Notes under the pieces: generated by a model
The model's database searches: none
Told to the model about the DNA's origin: nothing
Seen by the model: the letters and a program-made list of their open reading frames with translations, nothing else
Source: DASUNQ01 sp044866775
GTDB taxonomy: Bacteria; Acidobacteriota; Thermoanaerobaculia; Multivoradales; UBA5704
Assembly (NCBI GenBank): GCA_044866775.1
Contig: JBIOUG010000136.1
Coordinates: 21,863 to 85,862, forward strand
Reading direction: 5' to 3'
DNA: 64,000 nt
In this document: in pieces, positions 7,258 through 16,159 of the stretch
Numbering within the stretch: the stretch's first letter is position 1
How the letters are laid out: every line of letters begins with the position of its first letter
Translations under genes and position numbers: made by a program

Positions 7258-9012
7258 TCAGGGAAGCGGGGACACCACGCCGGCGCCGGCGTGCGGCGCG
7301 GTGCCGCGCGGATCGGTGGCGGCCTCGAAGCCGCCGGCGGCGAGACGCCGTACGGCGGTGAGCTTGGGCCGGTCGCGCTCCTTGGTCAGCACGATCGCGT
7401 GGCCGCGGCGCTCGAGCTCGGCGCGGGTCTCGGGGGCGAGGGCGTCGGCCTCGACTTCCAAACGGTCGGGGAGCCACTGGTGGTGGATGCGCGGGCGGGA
7501 GAGGGCGTCGGTGAGGGTGTCGCCGTCGACGAGGAGGGCGAGGAGGGCCTGCGCGACCGAGGTCGGGATGCGCGGGCCGCCGCGGCCGCCGAGGGCCAGC
7601 GCCTCGCCCTTGCGCCAGGCGACCACCGGGGTCATCGAGGAGAGCATCCGCTTGCCGGGGGCGATCGTGTTGGCGTCGCCCATGACCAGGCCGTTCAGGT
7701 TCGGGCGACCGGGCGCGGTGACGAAGTCGTCCATCTCGTCGTTCAGGAAGAATCCGGCGCCGGGGACGTAGAGGCCGCAGCCGAAGAGGTCGTTGACGGT
7801 CGTGGTGAGGGCCACCAGGTTGCCGGCGCCGTCGACGACCGAGAGGTGGGTGGTGTCGGTCGACTCCGGCGAAGTGGCGGTGGTCGCGGCCCAGCCGCCC
7901 CAGGGCGCCACCTCGGCCGAGGGCGCGGCCCTGCCGCGCTCGACCCCGGCGGCCAGGGCGTCGAGCCGGCGGGCCGCCAGCAGCTCGGCGGTCGTGGCGC
8001 GGCTGGTCGCCGGGTCGCCGAGCAGGGCGCGGTCGGCGAAGGAGCGGCGGAAGCTCTCGGCGAGGAGGTGCCAGCGGTCGCTGCCGCGGCGCGGGAAGCT
8101 CCCCCAGCCGAGGCGCTCGAGGGCGCCCAGGGTCTCGCCGAGGACGACGCCGCCCGAGGACGGGAGCCCCATGGCCGCCAGCTCCCAGCCGAAGGCGCTG
8201 AAGCGCACCGGCTCGCGCCAGACCGGGCGGTAGGCGGCGAGGTCGGCGGCGCGGAGGACGCCATGGTGCGCGCGCGAGGCCGCCTCGATCGCCGCGGCGA
8301 CCCGGCCCTCGGTGATGCCGGCGGGGCCGCGCTCGGCGTAGAGCGTCAGGGTGGCGGCGAGGTCCGGGAGGCGCAGGGTGCTGCCGGCGACGAGGGGCTC
8401 GCCGTCCGGGAACCAGAGCTGCGCCGTCTCCGGGAAGCGCGTCAGGAGCTTGCGCTCGCGCTCGAGGACGTCGTGGAGCTGGGTGCTGACGCGGAAGCCG
8501 TCGGCTGCCAGACGTATCGCGGGCGCCACGACGCGCGCCCAGGGCAGGCGGCCGTGGCGGCGGTGGAGCTCGTGGAGACCGGCGGGCGAGCCGGGGACGC
8601 CGGCGGCGAGGGGGCCGGCGGTGGAGGCGTCGGGCACGCGCTCGCCCTGGGCGTCGACGAACATGGTGCGATGGGCGGCGGCGGGGGCGGTCTCGCGGAA
8701 GTCGAGGGTGGTGACCTCCTTGCCGACCTTGACGACGGCGAAGCCGCCGCCGCCGAGGTTGCCGGCCTCCGGGAAGACGACGGCGAGGGCGAGGGCGGTG
8801 GCGACGGCGGCGTCGACGGCGTTGCCGCCGGCGCGGAGGATGTCGAGGCCGGCCTGGGTCGCGAGCGGCTGCTCGGAGGCTACGGCGCCGCCGGCGCCGC
8901 GGGCGGGAGGCGGGACGGCGGCGGGGAGGGGCGGCGAGGAGAGGGCGGCGAGGAGGAGCGCAGTGGCGAGGGCCAGCGACGACGTGAGGCGCATCCTCAG
9001 AGTCTCGCACAC
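7258..9012 (-). CDS. ggt: Gamma-glutamyltransferase (secreted, self-processing)
   Basis: This 584-residue precursor has a signal peptide ending near 'SPPLPAA'. GGT cleaves or transfers the gamma-glutamyl group of glutathione and related peptides in the periplasm. The protein autocleaves before a Thr; here that is the TTHLSVVD motif at about residue 388, which defines a large and a small subunit. 'GGNAVDAAVATALALAVVFPEAGNLGGGGF' region residues (given as two blocks, GGNAVDAAVA and GNLGGGGF) and 'LNDEMDDF' are family hallmarks. I chose the GTG at 9012 because AGGAG lies just upstream; the ATG at 8994 is an alternative that still leaves an intact signal peptide. Confidence 0.92.
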   Translation of the reverse strand: MCETLRMRLTSSLALATALLLAALSSPPLPAAVPPPARGAGGAVASEQPLATQAGLDILRAGGNAVDAAVATALALAVVFPEAGNLGGGGFAVVKVGKEVTTLDFRETAPAAAHRTMFVDAQGERVPDASTAGPLAAGVPGSPAGLHELHRRHGRLPWARVVAPAIRLAADGFRVSTQLHDVLERERKLLTRFPETAQLWFPDGEPLVAGSTLRLPDLAATLTLYAERGPAGITEGRVAAAIEAASRAHHGVLRAADLAAYRPVWREPVRFSAFGWELAAMGLPSSGGVVLGETLGALERLGWGSFPRRGSDRWHLLAESFRRSFADRALLGDPATSRATTAELLAARRLDALAAGVERGRAAPSAEVAPWGGWAATTATSPESTDTTHLSVVDGAGNLVALTTTVNDLFGCGLYVPGAGFFLNDEMDDFVTAPGRPNLNGLVMGDANTIAPGKRMLSSMTPVVAWRKGEALALGGRGGPRIPTSVAQALLALLVDGDTLTDALSRPRIHHQWLPDRLEVEADALAPETRAELERRGHAIVLTKERDRPKLTAVRRLAAGGFEAATDPRGTAPHAGAGVVSPLP

Positions 9013-9071
9013 AGACTCCTCGCTGCGGGCTCAGGAGCACTGAGCCGAATCACGCACCGTGTCGAGCGAAC

Positions 9072-11375
9072 TTACCCACCGGGCCCGGGACGACACTTCG
9101 CCTCTACGACCGTGGCCTTGACCGTGGCTCGTCCTTCGAAACCGCGATCATCACGCACGAGCAACTGGATCGTGTGCTCGCCGATCGGCAGACTGACGGC
9201 AGGCCGCACCCCCGTGACCGTGCCGAAGGGCCCAGACCACTCGAAGGTGAGTGGATGAGCGGGGTCGTTGGTGGACCGAAGTCCGTTCAGAGTGACCATT
9301 GCTTTGCCGCTCCTGTCGGCCACGGCGGTGCGATTCTTGCCGGCATGGGCGACTGGCACCGCGGCGGTGGTGGCATTGCCGAGCTCGTCGGTCAAGCTCA
9401 CACTGAGCGAGACGGGAGTCGAGGAGTCAGGGGTGCCCACTTGGCCGGTGTAGCTGGTGTCGCTCAGAAAATCGCCGCTGACGTAGCGCAGCAGCAGCGG
9501 CATACGGTCGAAGAACGCGACGAACGGGAAGGCCAGCACCTCCTGCAGGCCAGGTGCAGCATCGCGGGCGGTCACTTCGAGGGTCACGCCGTTCGGCGTG
9601 CGGAGGGTGCTGCTGCCGGCAAGCACCGGCGGGTCGCTGTCCTTGGCGAAGTGGAGCACGCTCGAGACCAGCACCTCCTCGGTATCGGCCCTGTAGACGA
9701 GCAGCGTGGCCCGTCCCATGAAGCCCGTGGGCAGATCATCGGGAAAGTTCAGCCGCACTCGCGCCGGGTTATCACGGCCGCCGAGCAGAGTGAACAGCTC
9801 GCGCACGCGGATCTCCGGCTGCGCAGTACCCCCTGGGGCGGATTCCAAGATGATCGGCCCGATATGGCCGAACAGGTGCTCCTCGAGGTTGTCGTCCCAG
9901 ATCACGTCCAGGAACACGCGGGTATCCTTCCCGCCCGGCCCCATGACCTCGGCATTCGACAGCTCCGTCACCACCTCCACCGGCGAGGCGACCTTTGCGG
10001 TGGTGAGGTTGTTCCACGTCCATACCACCTTGCCTACATCGGGCGCCACGCTCGGACCGGAGAAACCCTCGCCGAAGGTCACGTTGAAGCCGCTGGGACA
10101 AAGGAACGGCCGGTAACCGATGTCGTAGAAGATGTCGGTGTAGAGCTGCGTGTGGTGACCTCCCAGCTCGGCGAGTCGCTTGCGGATCTCTTCGCTGGTC
10201 AAGCCGCCGAGTCGGTCTTCGGCTAATAGGCGCGCGTCGAGATCCGCGATCCTCACCGAGCGCACGTACTCCGCCCTCCCTGCGCCCTCCGTCCCTGCCG
10301 CGGGAACCATGAGCACATCGTCCGGCACTCCTGCCGGCGGCGCCGGCACGCTCGGGCAGGACGGCTCTCCGGTCTGTAGGAGGTTGGAGAACCGGATTGC
10401 GCCATGTGGATGAGATGCGCCGCCAAGGGGATCGCAGTCGGCCAGTCCGTCTCCGGACTCGAAGATGTAATGCGTCAAGGCGTAGCGGGTGCAGCGGGAA
10501 GGCTTAGAGCAGTCGCGTGGGCCAAGGGCTGCGAAGTTCTCGGGGACGTTGAGCATCGTACAGATGGCGAGCTCGTGGGGAGCGGAACCGAAGTTGAGAG
10601 CTACGACTGTGAGGATCAGCTTCCGATCAGGCGTGCCGGGCGGGTCGATGGTGAGCTTCGAGAGGTAGCTGACATCCTGGCCGGGGCACTTATCCTCATC
10701 AGGACGCTCTGAGCGGTCCTCAAAGCTCCGACATGGCGTCGGTGCGGCATTGAGCGGGAACCCGGAGGGGACTTGCCTGACGACGTACACCAGATCGTTG
10801 AAGTCCAGGTCGGAGATCGGCCTGGCCGCGTCTTCCCACTCGAACAGCCAGGTCCCGGGAAAGATCTTGCTGGTCCGCAGGTGATCGAGCATCCCGTCGC
10901 TGTTCTTCGCCTCGTCGGAGGACCACACCTGATCGACCGTCCCGTTGCGGTCCGTGTCCGAGTGAAGGTTCGTCGCCAAGGCGTCGCCGGCGTCCATCGT
11001 GCCGAGATCCGTCTCCTTCAGCTCGATGCAGCGACAATTGAACTCTTCCTTGTCCCCCTGCGGGCACCCTGAGCAAGTTTGGGTGTCGAAGAAACACCCT
11101 GGGATCTCCGTGCTGCCCACCTTGCACCTGAGCCCAGCGATGGTGGGGTTGGTCGGAGAGGCGATCTGGATCGCGTTGCGGAAGAACGCCTTGCTGAAGA
11201 GGATCTGGGCGGCGACCGGCCCGGTCGTTTCCAACGACACCGAGCCGTCGGGGTTCTCGTCCGGTTGACTCGCCGCAACCGGGCTGGCCGAGATGCATGC
11301 CAAGGCGCATGCCACAACCGCCGTGAACCTGGCGGTTCCGCGCTGGAGAGGCTGGCTAGGCCCGACGCCGTTCAT
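9072..11375 (-). CDS. Large secreted protein with DUF4114-like and PKD-like regions
   Basis: This 767-residue protein has a clear signal peptide (cleavage near 'SPVAAS'). Around residues 180-200, 'WLFEWEDAARPISDLDFNDLVYVV' contains the DxDFNDxV signature of DUF4114-type domains; I quote only the motif DLDFNDLV as decisive. Several Cys pairs near residues 85-115 suggest disulphides. The last ~90 residues resemble a PKD/Ig-like domain ('GLRSTNDPAHPLTFEWSG'). No catalytic signature is visible. It is likely an extracellular or surface structural protein. AAGGCAAGG lies just before the ATG. The coding GC is somewhat lower than its neighbours. Confidence 0.7.
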   Translation of the reverse strand: MNGVGPSQPLQRGTARFTAVVACALACISASPVAASQPDENPDGSVSLETTGPVAAQILFSKAFFRNAIQIASPTNPTIAGLRCKVGSTEIPGCFFDTQTCSGCPQGDKEEFNCRCIELKETDLGTMDAGDALATNLHSDTDRNGTVDQVWSSDEAKNSDGMLDHLRTSKIFPGTWLFEWEDAARPISDLDFNDLVYVVRQVPSGFPLNAAPTPCRSFEDRSERPDEDKCPGQDVSYLSKLTIDPPGTPDRKLILTVVALNFGSAPHELAICTMLNVPENFAALGPRDCSKPSRCTRYALTHYIFESGDGLADCDPLGGASHPHGAIRFSNLLQTGEPSCPSVPAPPAGVPDDVLMVPAAGTEGAGRAEYVRSVRIADLDARLLAEDRLGGLTSEEIRKRLAELGGHHTQLYTDIFYDIGYRPFLCPSGFNVTFGEGFSGPSVAPDVGKVVWTWNNLTTAKVASPVEVVTELSNAEVMGPGGKDTRVFLDVIWDDNLEEHLFGHIGPIILESAPGGTAQPEIRVRELFTLLGGRDNPARVRLNFPDDLPTGFMGRATLLVYRADTEEVLVSSVLHFAKDSDPPVLAGSSTLRTPNGVTLEVTARDAAPGLQEVLAFPFVAFFDRMPLLLRYVSGDFLSDTSYTGQVGTPDSSTPVSLSVSLTDELGNATTAAVPVAHAGKNRTAVADRSGKAMVTLNGLRSTNDPAHPLTFEWSGPFGTVTGVRPAVSLPIGEHTIQLLVRDDRGFEGRATVKATVVEAKCRPGPGG

Positions 11376-11557
11376 AGCCTTGCCTTTCTGTTCTTTGAGT
11401 ACGAAAATATCTTACCACAAACAGTGCGGCGTGTCACCCGCCCGGGAGTGCTGGTCCTCAATGATCCGGCGACATCGCGGAGGATGGCGAGGTCACCCGG
11501 CGCGCGGGGGGCGCGCTCGCGCATGCCGTCGACCAATCGAGATAGGGGGCAGCGGGC

Positions 11558-11635
11558 TTAGCTCCGCTGCTCCCCTCCCACACCACCGGCGAGGGCCAGC
11601 GCCGCGAGGACGGCGAGACGGCGGGCGCGGCGCAT
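11558..11635 (-). pseudogene. Signal-peptide-only ORF, probable gene remnant
   Basis: A 25-residue ORF begins 'MRRARRLAVLAALALAGG' and stops at once. It looks like a secreted-protein leader whose body has been lost. It lies in the 324-base stretch 11376-11699, which otherwise holds the promoter side of the 767-residue protein and two hairpins. Confidence 0.4.
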
Positions 11636-11652
11636 GCCGGCAGTCTCGCATA

Positions 11653-11673
11653 GGCGGCGCCCTCGGCGCCGCC
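11653..11673 (-). terminator. Hairpin downstream of the CPXCG gene
   Basis: GGCGGCGCC and GGCGCCGCC form a perfect 9-bp stem with a 3-base loop, 27 bases past the stop of the CPXCG gene on the minus strand. No T-run follows. Confidence 0.5.
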
Positions 11674-11699
11674 GCCGGATCACTGGCGCCGGCCCGAGG

Positions 11700-11900
11700 T
11701 CATCCCGCCCTCTCGACGCGCACGTCCGCATCGCCCCAGCGGTCGCGGACGACCGTCACCTGCCAGGGGTTGCAGCAGATCTCGCAGTCCTGGACGAAGG
11801 ACCCCCAGACGTCGGGCTCGAGCGTCATCTCGACGCGCTCGCCGCACCAGGGGCACTGTACCTCGATCCGGTCGGCCCAGTAGCCGTCGCGCTCACGCAT
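11700..11900 (-). CDS. CPXCG motif-containing cysteine-rich protein
   Basis: This 66-residue protein carries C16-P-W-C19 near the N-terminus and a second Cys cluster C39-x2-C42-C43 in 'DCEICCNPW'. That arrangement matches the small cysteine-rich CPXCG family, thought to bind zinc; no biochemical function is known to me. The typical 'E.DVxGSFVQDCEICC' layout and the ending 'DADVRVERA' fit family length (60-70 residues). It is easily missed because it sits within a longer out-of-frame ORF. There is no obvious ribosome site. The CsgG-like gene lies upstream on the same strand behind a strong hairpin, so they are probably separate transcripts. Confidence 0.8.
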   Translation of the reverse strand: MRERDGYWADRIEVQCPWCGERVEMTLEPDVWGSFVQDCEICCNPWQVTVVRDRWGDADVRVERAG

Positions 11901-11924
11901 GGCTGGAAGACGGCGCACAAGCGC

Positions 11925-11950
11925 GAGGACCCGGCCGCGGCCGGGTCCTC
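11925..11950 (-). terminator. Perfect 26-base palindrome after the CsgG-like gene
   Basis: GAGGACCCGGCC pairs with GGCCGGGTCCTC across a 2-base centre, 25 bases beyond the stop codon of the CsgG-like gene. It is a very stable hairpin and the likely end of that transcript. Confidence 0.65.
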
Positions 11951-11974
11951 GGTCACTCCGCGGAAGCGTGCCGT

Positions 11975-12595
11975 CTACAGGTCGGCGGCCTTGATGCTGG
12001 CGACGAGCTGCTGGATGACCGGCTTCATGACCTTGTCGAACATCCGGTCGTCGTCGACACCGCCGCCGAAGCCGCCGACGTTGACCTTGACGCTGCTCTC
12101 CTCGCCGCGCGCCTCGTCGGCCCACAGGATCTCGCCGGTCGAGGTGTCGATCAAGCGGGCGTTCATCGCCGCGACGAAGTTGCGCTTGCCGGCCGAGAAG
12201 CCGGGCAGGCGCCTGATGCCCGGCGCGTGGGCGCCGACGTCGGTCACCCCGTACTCGGTGACGGCGCCGGTCAGCAGGTAGTTGACGCCGAGGAGCTTGC
12301 CGATCCGCACCGCGGTCGAGGGGTCGAGGTCGCCCGAGAGGGTGAGGTTCTTCTCCTGCATCAGCGCCGCGAGCTGCTCGCGCTCGACGACCCGGAACTT
12401 GCCGCTCTTGACCAGCTCGGTGACGAAGACGTCCTGGGCGGCCGCGGAGCCGTTGTGGTACCACCACTGGTTCTCGGCCTTGCTCTTGAACTCGAGCACC
12501 GCGATGCGGGGCTTGCTGGTGTCGGCGGCGAACGCCGGCAGCGTCGCCACCGCCAGCAGGGCGGCGATGAGCAGGAAACTCGGGACACGCTTCAT
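11975..12595 (-). CDS. CsgG/HfaB-like secreted protein
   Basis: This 206-residue protein has a signal peptide cleaved near 'PAFAAD'. The mature part opens with 'RIAVLEFKSKAENQWW', then 'ELVKSGKFRVVEREQLAALMQEKNL' and 'IGKLLGVNYLLTGAVTEYG', the sequence pattern of the CsgG family. Members form outer-membrane secretion pores (CsgG) or bind peptidoglycan synthases (LpoB-like). It lacks a lipobox Cys at the cleavage site, so it is probably soluble in the periplasm. No curli genes are nearby. AGGAGAA precedes the ATG by 8 bases. The gene is flanked by its own hairpin and seems monocistronic. Confidence 0.75.
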   Translation of the reverse strand: MKRVPSFLLIAALLAVATLPAFAADTSKPRIAVLEFKSKAENQWWYHNGSAAAQDVFVTELVKSGKFRVVEREQLAALMQEKNLTLSGDLDPSTAVRIGKLLGVNYLLTGAVTEYGVTDVGAHAPGIRRLPGFSAGKRNFVAAMNARLIDTSTGEILWADEARGEESSVKVNVGGFGGGVDDDRMFDKVMKPVIQQLVASIKAADL

Positions 12596-12711
12596 GACTC
12601 TGTTCTCCTGACAACTTGGAGCCGGTCCGCCGGCTCCGGGGGTTTCGGATCCACGTTCGGGAGGCGGGATTGTACCGCGTTTTGGCCGCCGGCGCGCGGC
12701 CGGGTCGCGGT

Positions 12712-12740
12712 TTGACCCTCCGCCGGGGGCGGACTAACCT
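12712..12740 (+). promoter_or_regulatory. Promoter of kynA
   Basis: TTGACC (12712-12717), 17-base spacer, TAACCT (12735-12740). Transcription would start near 12747, before the GAGGAG ribosome site at 12756. This rules out the TTG at 12740 as the kynA start, since it overlaps the -10. Confidence 0.65.
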
Positions 12741-12766
12741 TGCCCGGCGACTCGCGAGGAGACCTC

Positions 12767-13540
12767 TTGCCCCTGACCTACGGCGACTATCTCAAGCTCG
12801 ACGACCTCCTGGAGCTGCAGGTCCCGCAGTCCCCGGGGCCCGAGCACGACGAGATGCTGTTCATCGTCATCCACCAGGTCTACGAGCTGTGGTTCAAGCT
12901 GGTGCTGCACGAGGTGATCCACCTGCAGCGCGCGCTCGAGGCCGGCGAGGGGGCGCTGGCGATGGCCGCCTTCAAGCGCATCCTGACGATCTTCAAGACG
13001 CTGGTGGCGCAGGTCGACATCCTGGAGACCATGACGCCGGTCTCGTTCCTCAGCTTCCGCGACCGCCTCGACACGGCGAGCGGCTTCCAGTCGGTGCAGT
13101 TCCGGCGCCTCGAGCTGGTGCTCGGCGTGCGCCGGCCCGGGATGCTCGAGCACTACCCCGAGGCGAGGCCGGTCCTCGAAGAGCACGGGCGCGCCAACAG
13201 CCTCTGGGACTCCTTCCTCCTCTACCTCGCCCGCGCTGGGTACGAAGTGTCGGAATCGGCGCTCGCCCGCGACCGCACGCAACCCCTCGAGGAGGATCCG
13301 GAGGTGCAGGAGCTGCTGGTCCGCATCTACCACCAGGACCCCTCGACGCGCGAGGTCTGCGAGCGCATGGTGGACCTCGACGAGGGGCTCCAGGAGTGGC
13401 GCTACCGCCACGTCAAGATGGTCGAGCGGACGATCGGCACCCGCCGCGGCACCGGCGGCTCGGCGGGGGCGGAGTACCTGCGGACGACGCTCTTCAAGCC
13501 GCTCTTTCCCGACCTCTGGGCGATCCGGCCACGGCTGTGA
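12767..13540 (+). CDS. kynA: Tryptophan 2,3-dioxygenase
   Basis: This 257-residue heme enzyme opens the indole ring of L-tryptophan with O2 to give N-formylkynurenine, the first step of the kynurenine pathway. The N-terminal 'TYGDYLKLDDLLELQ', 'HDEMLFIVIHQVYELWFK' and 'FRDRLDTASGFQS' are family signatures. I chose the TTG at 12767 because GAGGAG lies 5 bases upstream and the protein then begins like its homologues ('LPLTYGDYL'). A sigma70-type promoter lies just upstream. kynU follows after a 92-base gap that holds a dispersed palindrome. No kynB-like formamidase lies between them. Confidence 0.93.
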   Translation: MPLTYGDYLKLDDLLELQVPQSPGPEHDEMLFIVIHQVYELWFKLVLHEVIHLQRALEAGEGALAMAAFKRILTIFKTLVAQVDILETMTPVSFLSFRDRLDTASGFQSVQFRRLELVLGVRRPGMLEHYPEARPVLEEHGRANSLWDSFLLYLARAGYEVSESALARDRTQPLEEDPEVQELLVRIYHQDPSTREVCERMVDLDEGLQEWRYRHVKMVERTIGTRRGTGGSAGAEYLRTTLFKPLFPDLWAIRPRL

Positions 13541-13552
13541 ATCCCCCGCAAG

Positions 13553-13600
13553 GTCATCCTAAGCGTAGCGCCCGGGCTACGTCCCGGGCGTTTTCGGAAG
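13553..13600. repeat. Dispersed palindromic repeat, copy B (inverted)
   Basis: It reads TCATCCTAAGCGTAG, then the CGCCCGGG/CCCGGGCG hairpin, then CGTTTTCGGAAG, the reverse complement of copy A. It lies between the codirectional genes kynA and kynU, so if it terminates transcription it would reduce kynU expression. Confidence 0.85.
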
Positions 13601-13632
13601 ACCGCGGCAAAAGATCTGGGTGGCGGGGTTGA

Positions 13633-14874
13633 GTGGCTGCCGTGCGCCCAGAGACCCTTTACGCCGCTCCCAACGCCCTGGCGGCGCACTATGCGCATTT
13701 CCGCGTCGCCGAGCGCCTGCTGCTGACCGGCCACTCCCACCAGGCCTGGCCCAACCGGGCGCTGGCGGGGCAGCTCCGGGCGTTCGAGGACGCCGCTGAG
13801 CTGGTCGATGGGAAGTGGGAACGGGCGTTCGCGATGGCGGCGCGCGTGCGGCGAGGATTTGCTGGGCTGCTGGGCGAGCCGGAGCGCGAAGGCGCCTACG
13901 CGCTCGCGGCAAGCACCCACGATCTCGTCGTGCGCTTCCTCTCGGCGCTGCCGCTCGGCGAGCGGCCGCGGCTGGTGACGACGGACGGCGAGTTCCACAC
14001 CTTGAGGCGGCAGCTCGACCGGCTGGCCGAGGAAGGGATCGAGGTCGTCAAGGTCCAGGTAGGCGAGCACCCCGACGAGCTGGCGCCGCGGCTCGCGCGC
14101 GCAGTCGATGAGCGCACCACCGCGGTCTTCGTCTCGGCGGTGCTTTTCCAGACCGGCTGGATCGTTGAGGGGCTGGCGGAGGTGGCGGCTGCCTGCGCGA
14201 GAGTCGGAGCGGAGATCGTGGTCGACGCGTATCACGCCCTGAACGCCATCCCCTACCCGATCAAATGCCTCGGCCTCGACGGCGCCTACGTCGTGGGCGG
14301 CGGCTACAAGTACTGCCAGCTCGGCGAGGGCAACTGCTTCCTGCGCCTGCCGGAAGGCTGCGCGCTGCGGCCGGTCGTGACCGGCTGGTTCGCGGAGTTC
14401 GAGGCGCTGGCGGAGAAGGCCGACGGGCGCGTGGCCTACGCGGAGGGCGGCGCGCGCTTCGCCGGCGCCACCTACGACCCGACCAGCCACTATCGAGCCG
14501 CCGAGGTCTTCGACTTCTTCGCCGAGCACGGGCTCACCCCGGAGCTGCTGCGCGAGGTGTCGCAGCACCAGGTCGGGCTCCTCGCGCGCCGCTTCGACGC
14601 CCTCGACCTTCCGCCGGCGCTGGTGGATCGTGACCGCGAGGTGCCGCTCGAGCGAATCGGCGGCTTCCTTTCGCTGCGCTCACCGCGAGCCGGAGAGCTG
14701 AGCCGCGCCCTCGCCGCGCGCGGCGTCGCCACCGACTTCCGCGACGATCGCCTGCGCCTGGGCCCGGCGCCCTACCTATCGGACAGTCAGCTCGAAGCGG
14801 CGATGGACCTGCTCGGTCAAGTGGTGCACGAGCTGCACCTCCCCCACCCAGATCCTTCGCTTCGCTCAGGATGA
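13633..14874 (+). CDS. kynU: Kynureninase-like PLP enzyme
   Basis: This 413-residue fold-type I (class V) PLP enzyme should hydrolyse L-kynurenine to anthranilate and alanine. 'LLTGHSHQAWP' near residue 32, 'DAYHALNAIPYP' with the PLP-binding Asp (~198), and 'VVGGGYKYCQLGEGNCF' with Lys226 as the likely Schiff-base residue support this. It is closer to the bacterial kynureninase-related group than to the eukaryotic enzyme, so substrate is inferred from the adjacent kynA. The GTG start follows a GGCGGGG stretch. The last seven residues (DPSLRSG) are encoded by a partial dispersed repeat that supplies the stop codon. Confidence 0.85.
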   Translation: MAAVRPETLYAAPNALAAHYAHFRVAERLLLTGHSHQAWPNRALAGQLRAFEDAAELVDGKWERAFAMAARVRRGFAGLLGEPEREGAYALAASTHDLVVRFLSALPLGERPRLVTTDGEFHTLRRQLDRLAEEGIEVVKVQVGEHPDELAPRLARAVDERTTAVFVSAVLFQTGWIVEGLAEVAAACARVGAEIVVDAYHALNAIPYPIKCLGLDGAYVVGGGYKYCQLGEGNCFLRLPEGCALRPVVTGWFAEFEALAEKADGRVAYAEGGARFAGATYDPTSHYRAAEVFDFFAEHGLTPELLREVSQHQVGLLARRFDALDLPPALVDRDREVPLERIGGFLSLRSPRAGELSRALAARGVATDFRDDRLRLGPAPYLSDSQLEAAMDLLGQVVHELHLPHPDPSLRSG

Positions 14875-14902
14875 CAGCGAAGAGTTTGGCTCCTACGGCC
14901 CG

Positions 14903-16075
14903 CTAGCTCGGATACGGCTTCTTGAGGTAGCCCTTCGCCCGGCTGCGGACGTCGTCGTCGCCGTCGTACCCGCGCTGCATGGCCAGCACGTCGCGGTAGC
15001 AGCGCACCGCGTCCTGGCGCCGGCCGAGGGCGTCGAGCGCCATGCCGCGGCGCAGGCGGCCGAGCGCCTTGTACTCGCTGAGGATCGGCCGCGCGGCCGT
15101 GAGCCGCTCGAGCTGGTCGATGAGCGCCAGCCCCTCGGCGTTGCGCCGCTGCCGCATCTCCACCCGCGCCAGCAGGTAGAGCGCGCGCTCGGCGATGGCG
15201 TCGGTGTAGCCGCTCTGCCCCGTGGCGTGGCGGACCCGCACTTCCTCCAGGATCCGCCTCGCCTCCGGCAGGCGCCCCAGCCGCTCGTAGATGCGGCCCT
15301 CGTAGAGATGGAAGATGGAGTTGCCCGGGTAGCGCGCGCGCAGCCAGCGGGCGTAGCGCAGGCTCGCCGGGTAGTCCTGCTCGAAGACGTAGTGGAGCTG
15401 GAGCAGCGAGTAGGCGGCCTCGGTCGAGACGAACTGCCCCTTCTGCATGGCGCGCTCGAGCTCGGCGATGCCGCGCTGCTTGTCGCCGTCCGGGAAGAGC
15501 CGCGCGAACGGACGCAGGATGCGGTGCTGCTGCGGCACCACCTCCACCAGGTAGTCGAAGAGGCCGAGCCCGAAGTAGAGGTCGTCGTTGTCCGGGTGGC
15601 GCTCGACGACCTCCTGGAGGAGCCGCAGGGCCTGCTGGCCGTCGCGCGCCGCCCGGAGATAGCGCCGGCGGTCGGCGTGGAGCCGCCCGCGGAGGGCGTG
15701 CGCGCCGGACTTGAAGAACATCGCGTCGAGGTCTCCGGGATCGCGCCGGAGCCGGCGCTCGCACATCTCGATCACCCGCTCCATGGCGTCGAGGACCAGC
15801 GGGTCCTGCGCCGGGTCGTCCGGCTCGAGCTGCACGCCCCACCAGGGGAGCAGGGCCTGGAGATACGGGCCGACCGGATGGTCGGGATAGCGCGCCGCGA
15901 GCTCGCCGAAGACGTCGGCGGCGGCGCCGAGGTCCATGCCGTACATGTACTCGAGCCCGAGCCGCGCCTGGTCACGGAAGAGCGGGTCCTCGAGGATGGA
16001 CGGGGTCTCGGCCGCGGCCGCGGCAGGCGCGAGCAGGACGAGCAGGAGCCCGGCGAGAGTCGAGAGGCGGCTCAT
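14903..16075 (-). CDS. Secreted TPR-containing protein
   Basis: This 390-residue protein has a signal peptide ('LAGLLLVLLAPAAAAAE') and then about seven degenerate TPR units, for example 'LGLEYMYGMDLGAAADVFGELAARYPDHP' region (A-x-x-F-x-x-L-x-x-x-Y-P pattern) and 'IFHLYEGRIYERLGRL'. It likely acts as a periplasmic scaffold. The open frame extends to 18079, but similarity to a secreted protein begins at this ATG and the ligase gene occupies the other strand beyond it. It is convergent with kynU (28 bases between stops) and divergent from the aryl-CoA ligase. Function unknown. Confidence 0.75.
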   Translation of the reverse strand: MSRLSTLAGLLLVLLAPAAAAAETPSILEDPLFRDQARLGLEYMYGMDLGAAADVFGELAARYPDHPVGPYLQALLPWWGVQLEPDDPAQDPLVLDAMERVIEMCERRLRRDPGDLDAMFFKSGAHALRGRLHADRRRYLRAARDGQQALRLLQEVVERHPDNDDLYFGLGLFDYLVEVVPQQHRILRPFARLFPDGDKQRGIAELERAMQKGQFVSTEAAYSLLQLHYVFEQDYPASLRYARWLRARYPGNSIFHLYEGRIYERLGRLPEARRILEEVRVRHATGQSGYTDAIAERALYLLARVEMRQRRNAEGLALIDQLERLTAARPILSEYKALGRLRRGMALDALGRRQDAVRCYRDVLAMQRGYDGDDDVRSRAKGYLKKPYPS

Positions 16076-16122
16076 AGCCGGAGAAACACTACCTGAGCCC
16101 GGGAGGCTTCCCGCTGCCGCCG

Positions 16123-16152
16123 TTGACCCGCGCGCGCCGCGCCGGATAGCTT
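16123..16152 (+). promoter_or_regulatory. Leaderless-type promoter of the aryl-CoA ligase
   Basis: TTGACC (16123-16128), 18-base spacer, TAGCTT (16147-16152), then only 7 bases to the GTG start. The transcript would begin at or within a base or two of the start codon, leaving no room for a ribosome site. Confidence 0.6.
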
Positions 16153-16159
16153 CTCCGGC

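Noticed and set aside
12740..12769. TTG at 12740 as the kynA start
   Set aside because: It is the last base of the -10 hexamer TAACCT. The TTG at 12767 has a GAGGAG ribosome site.
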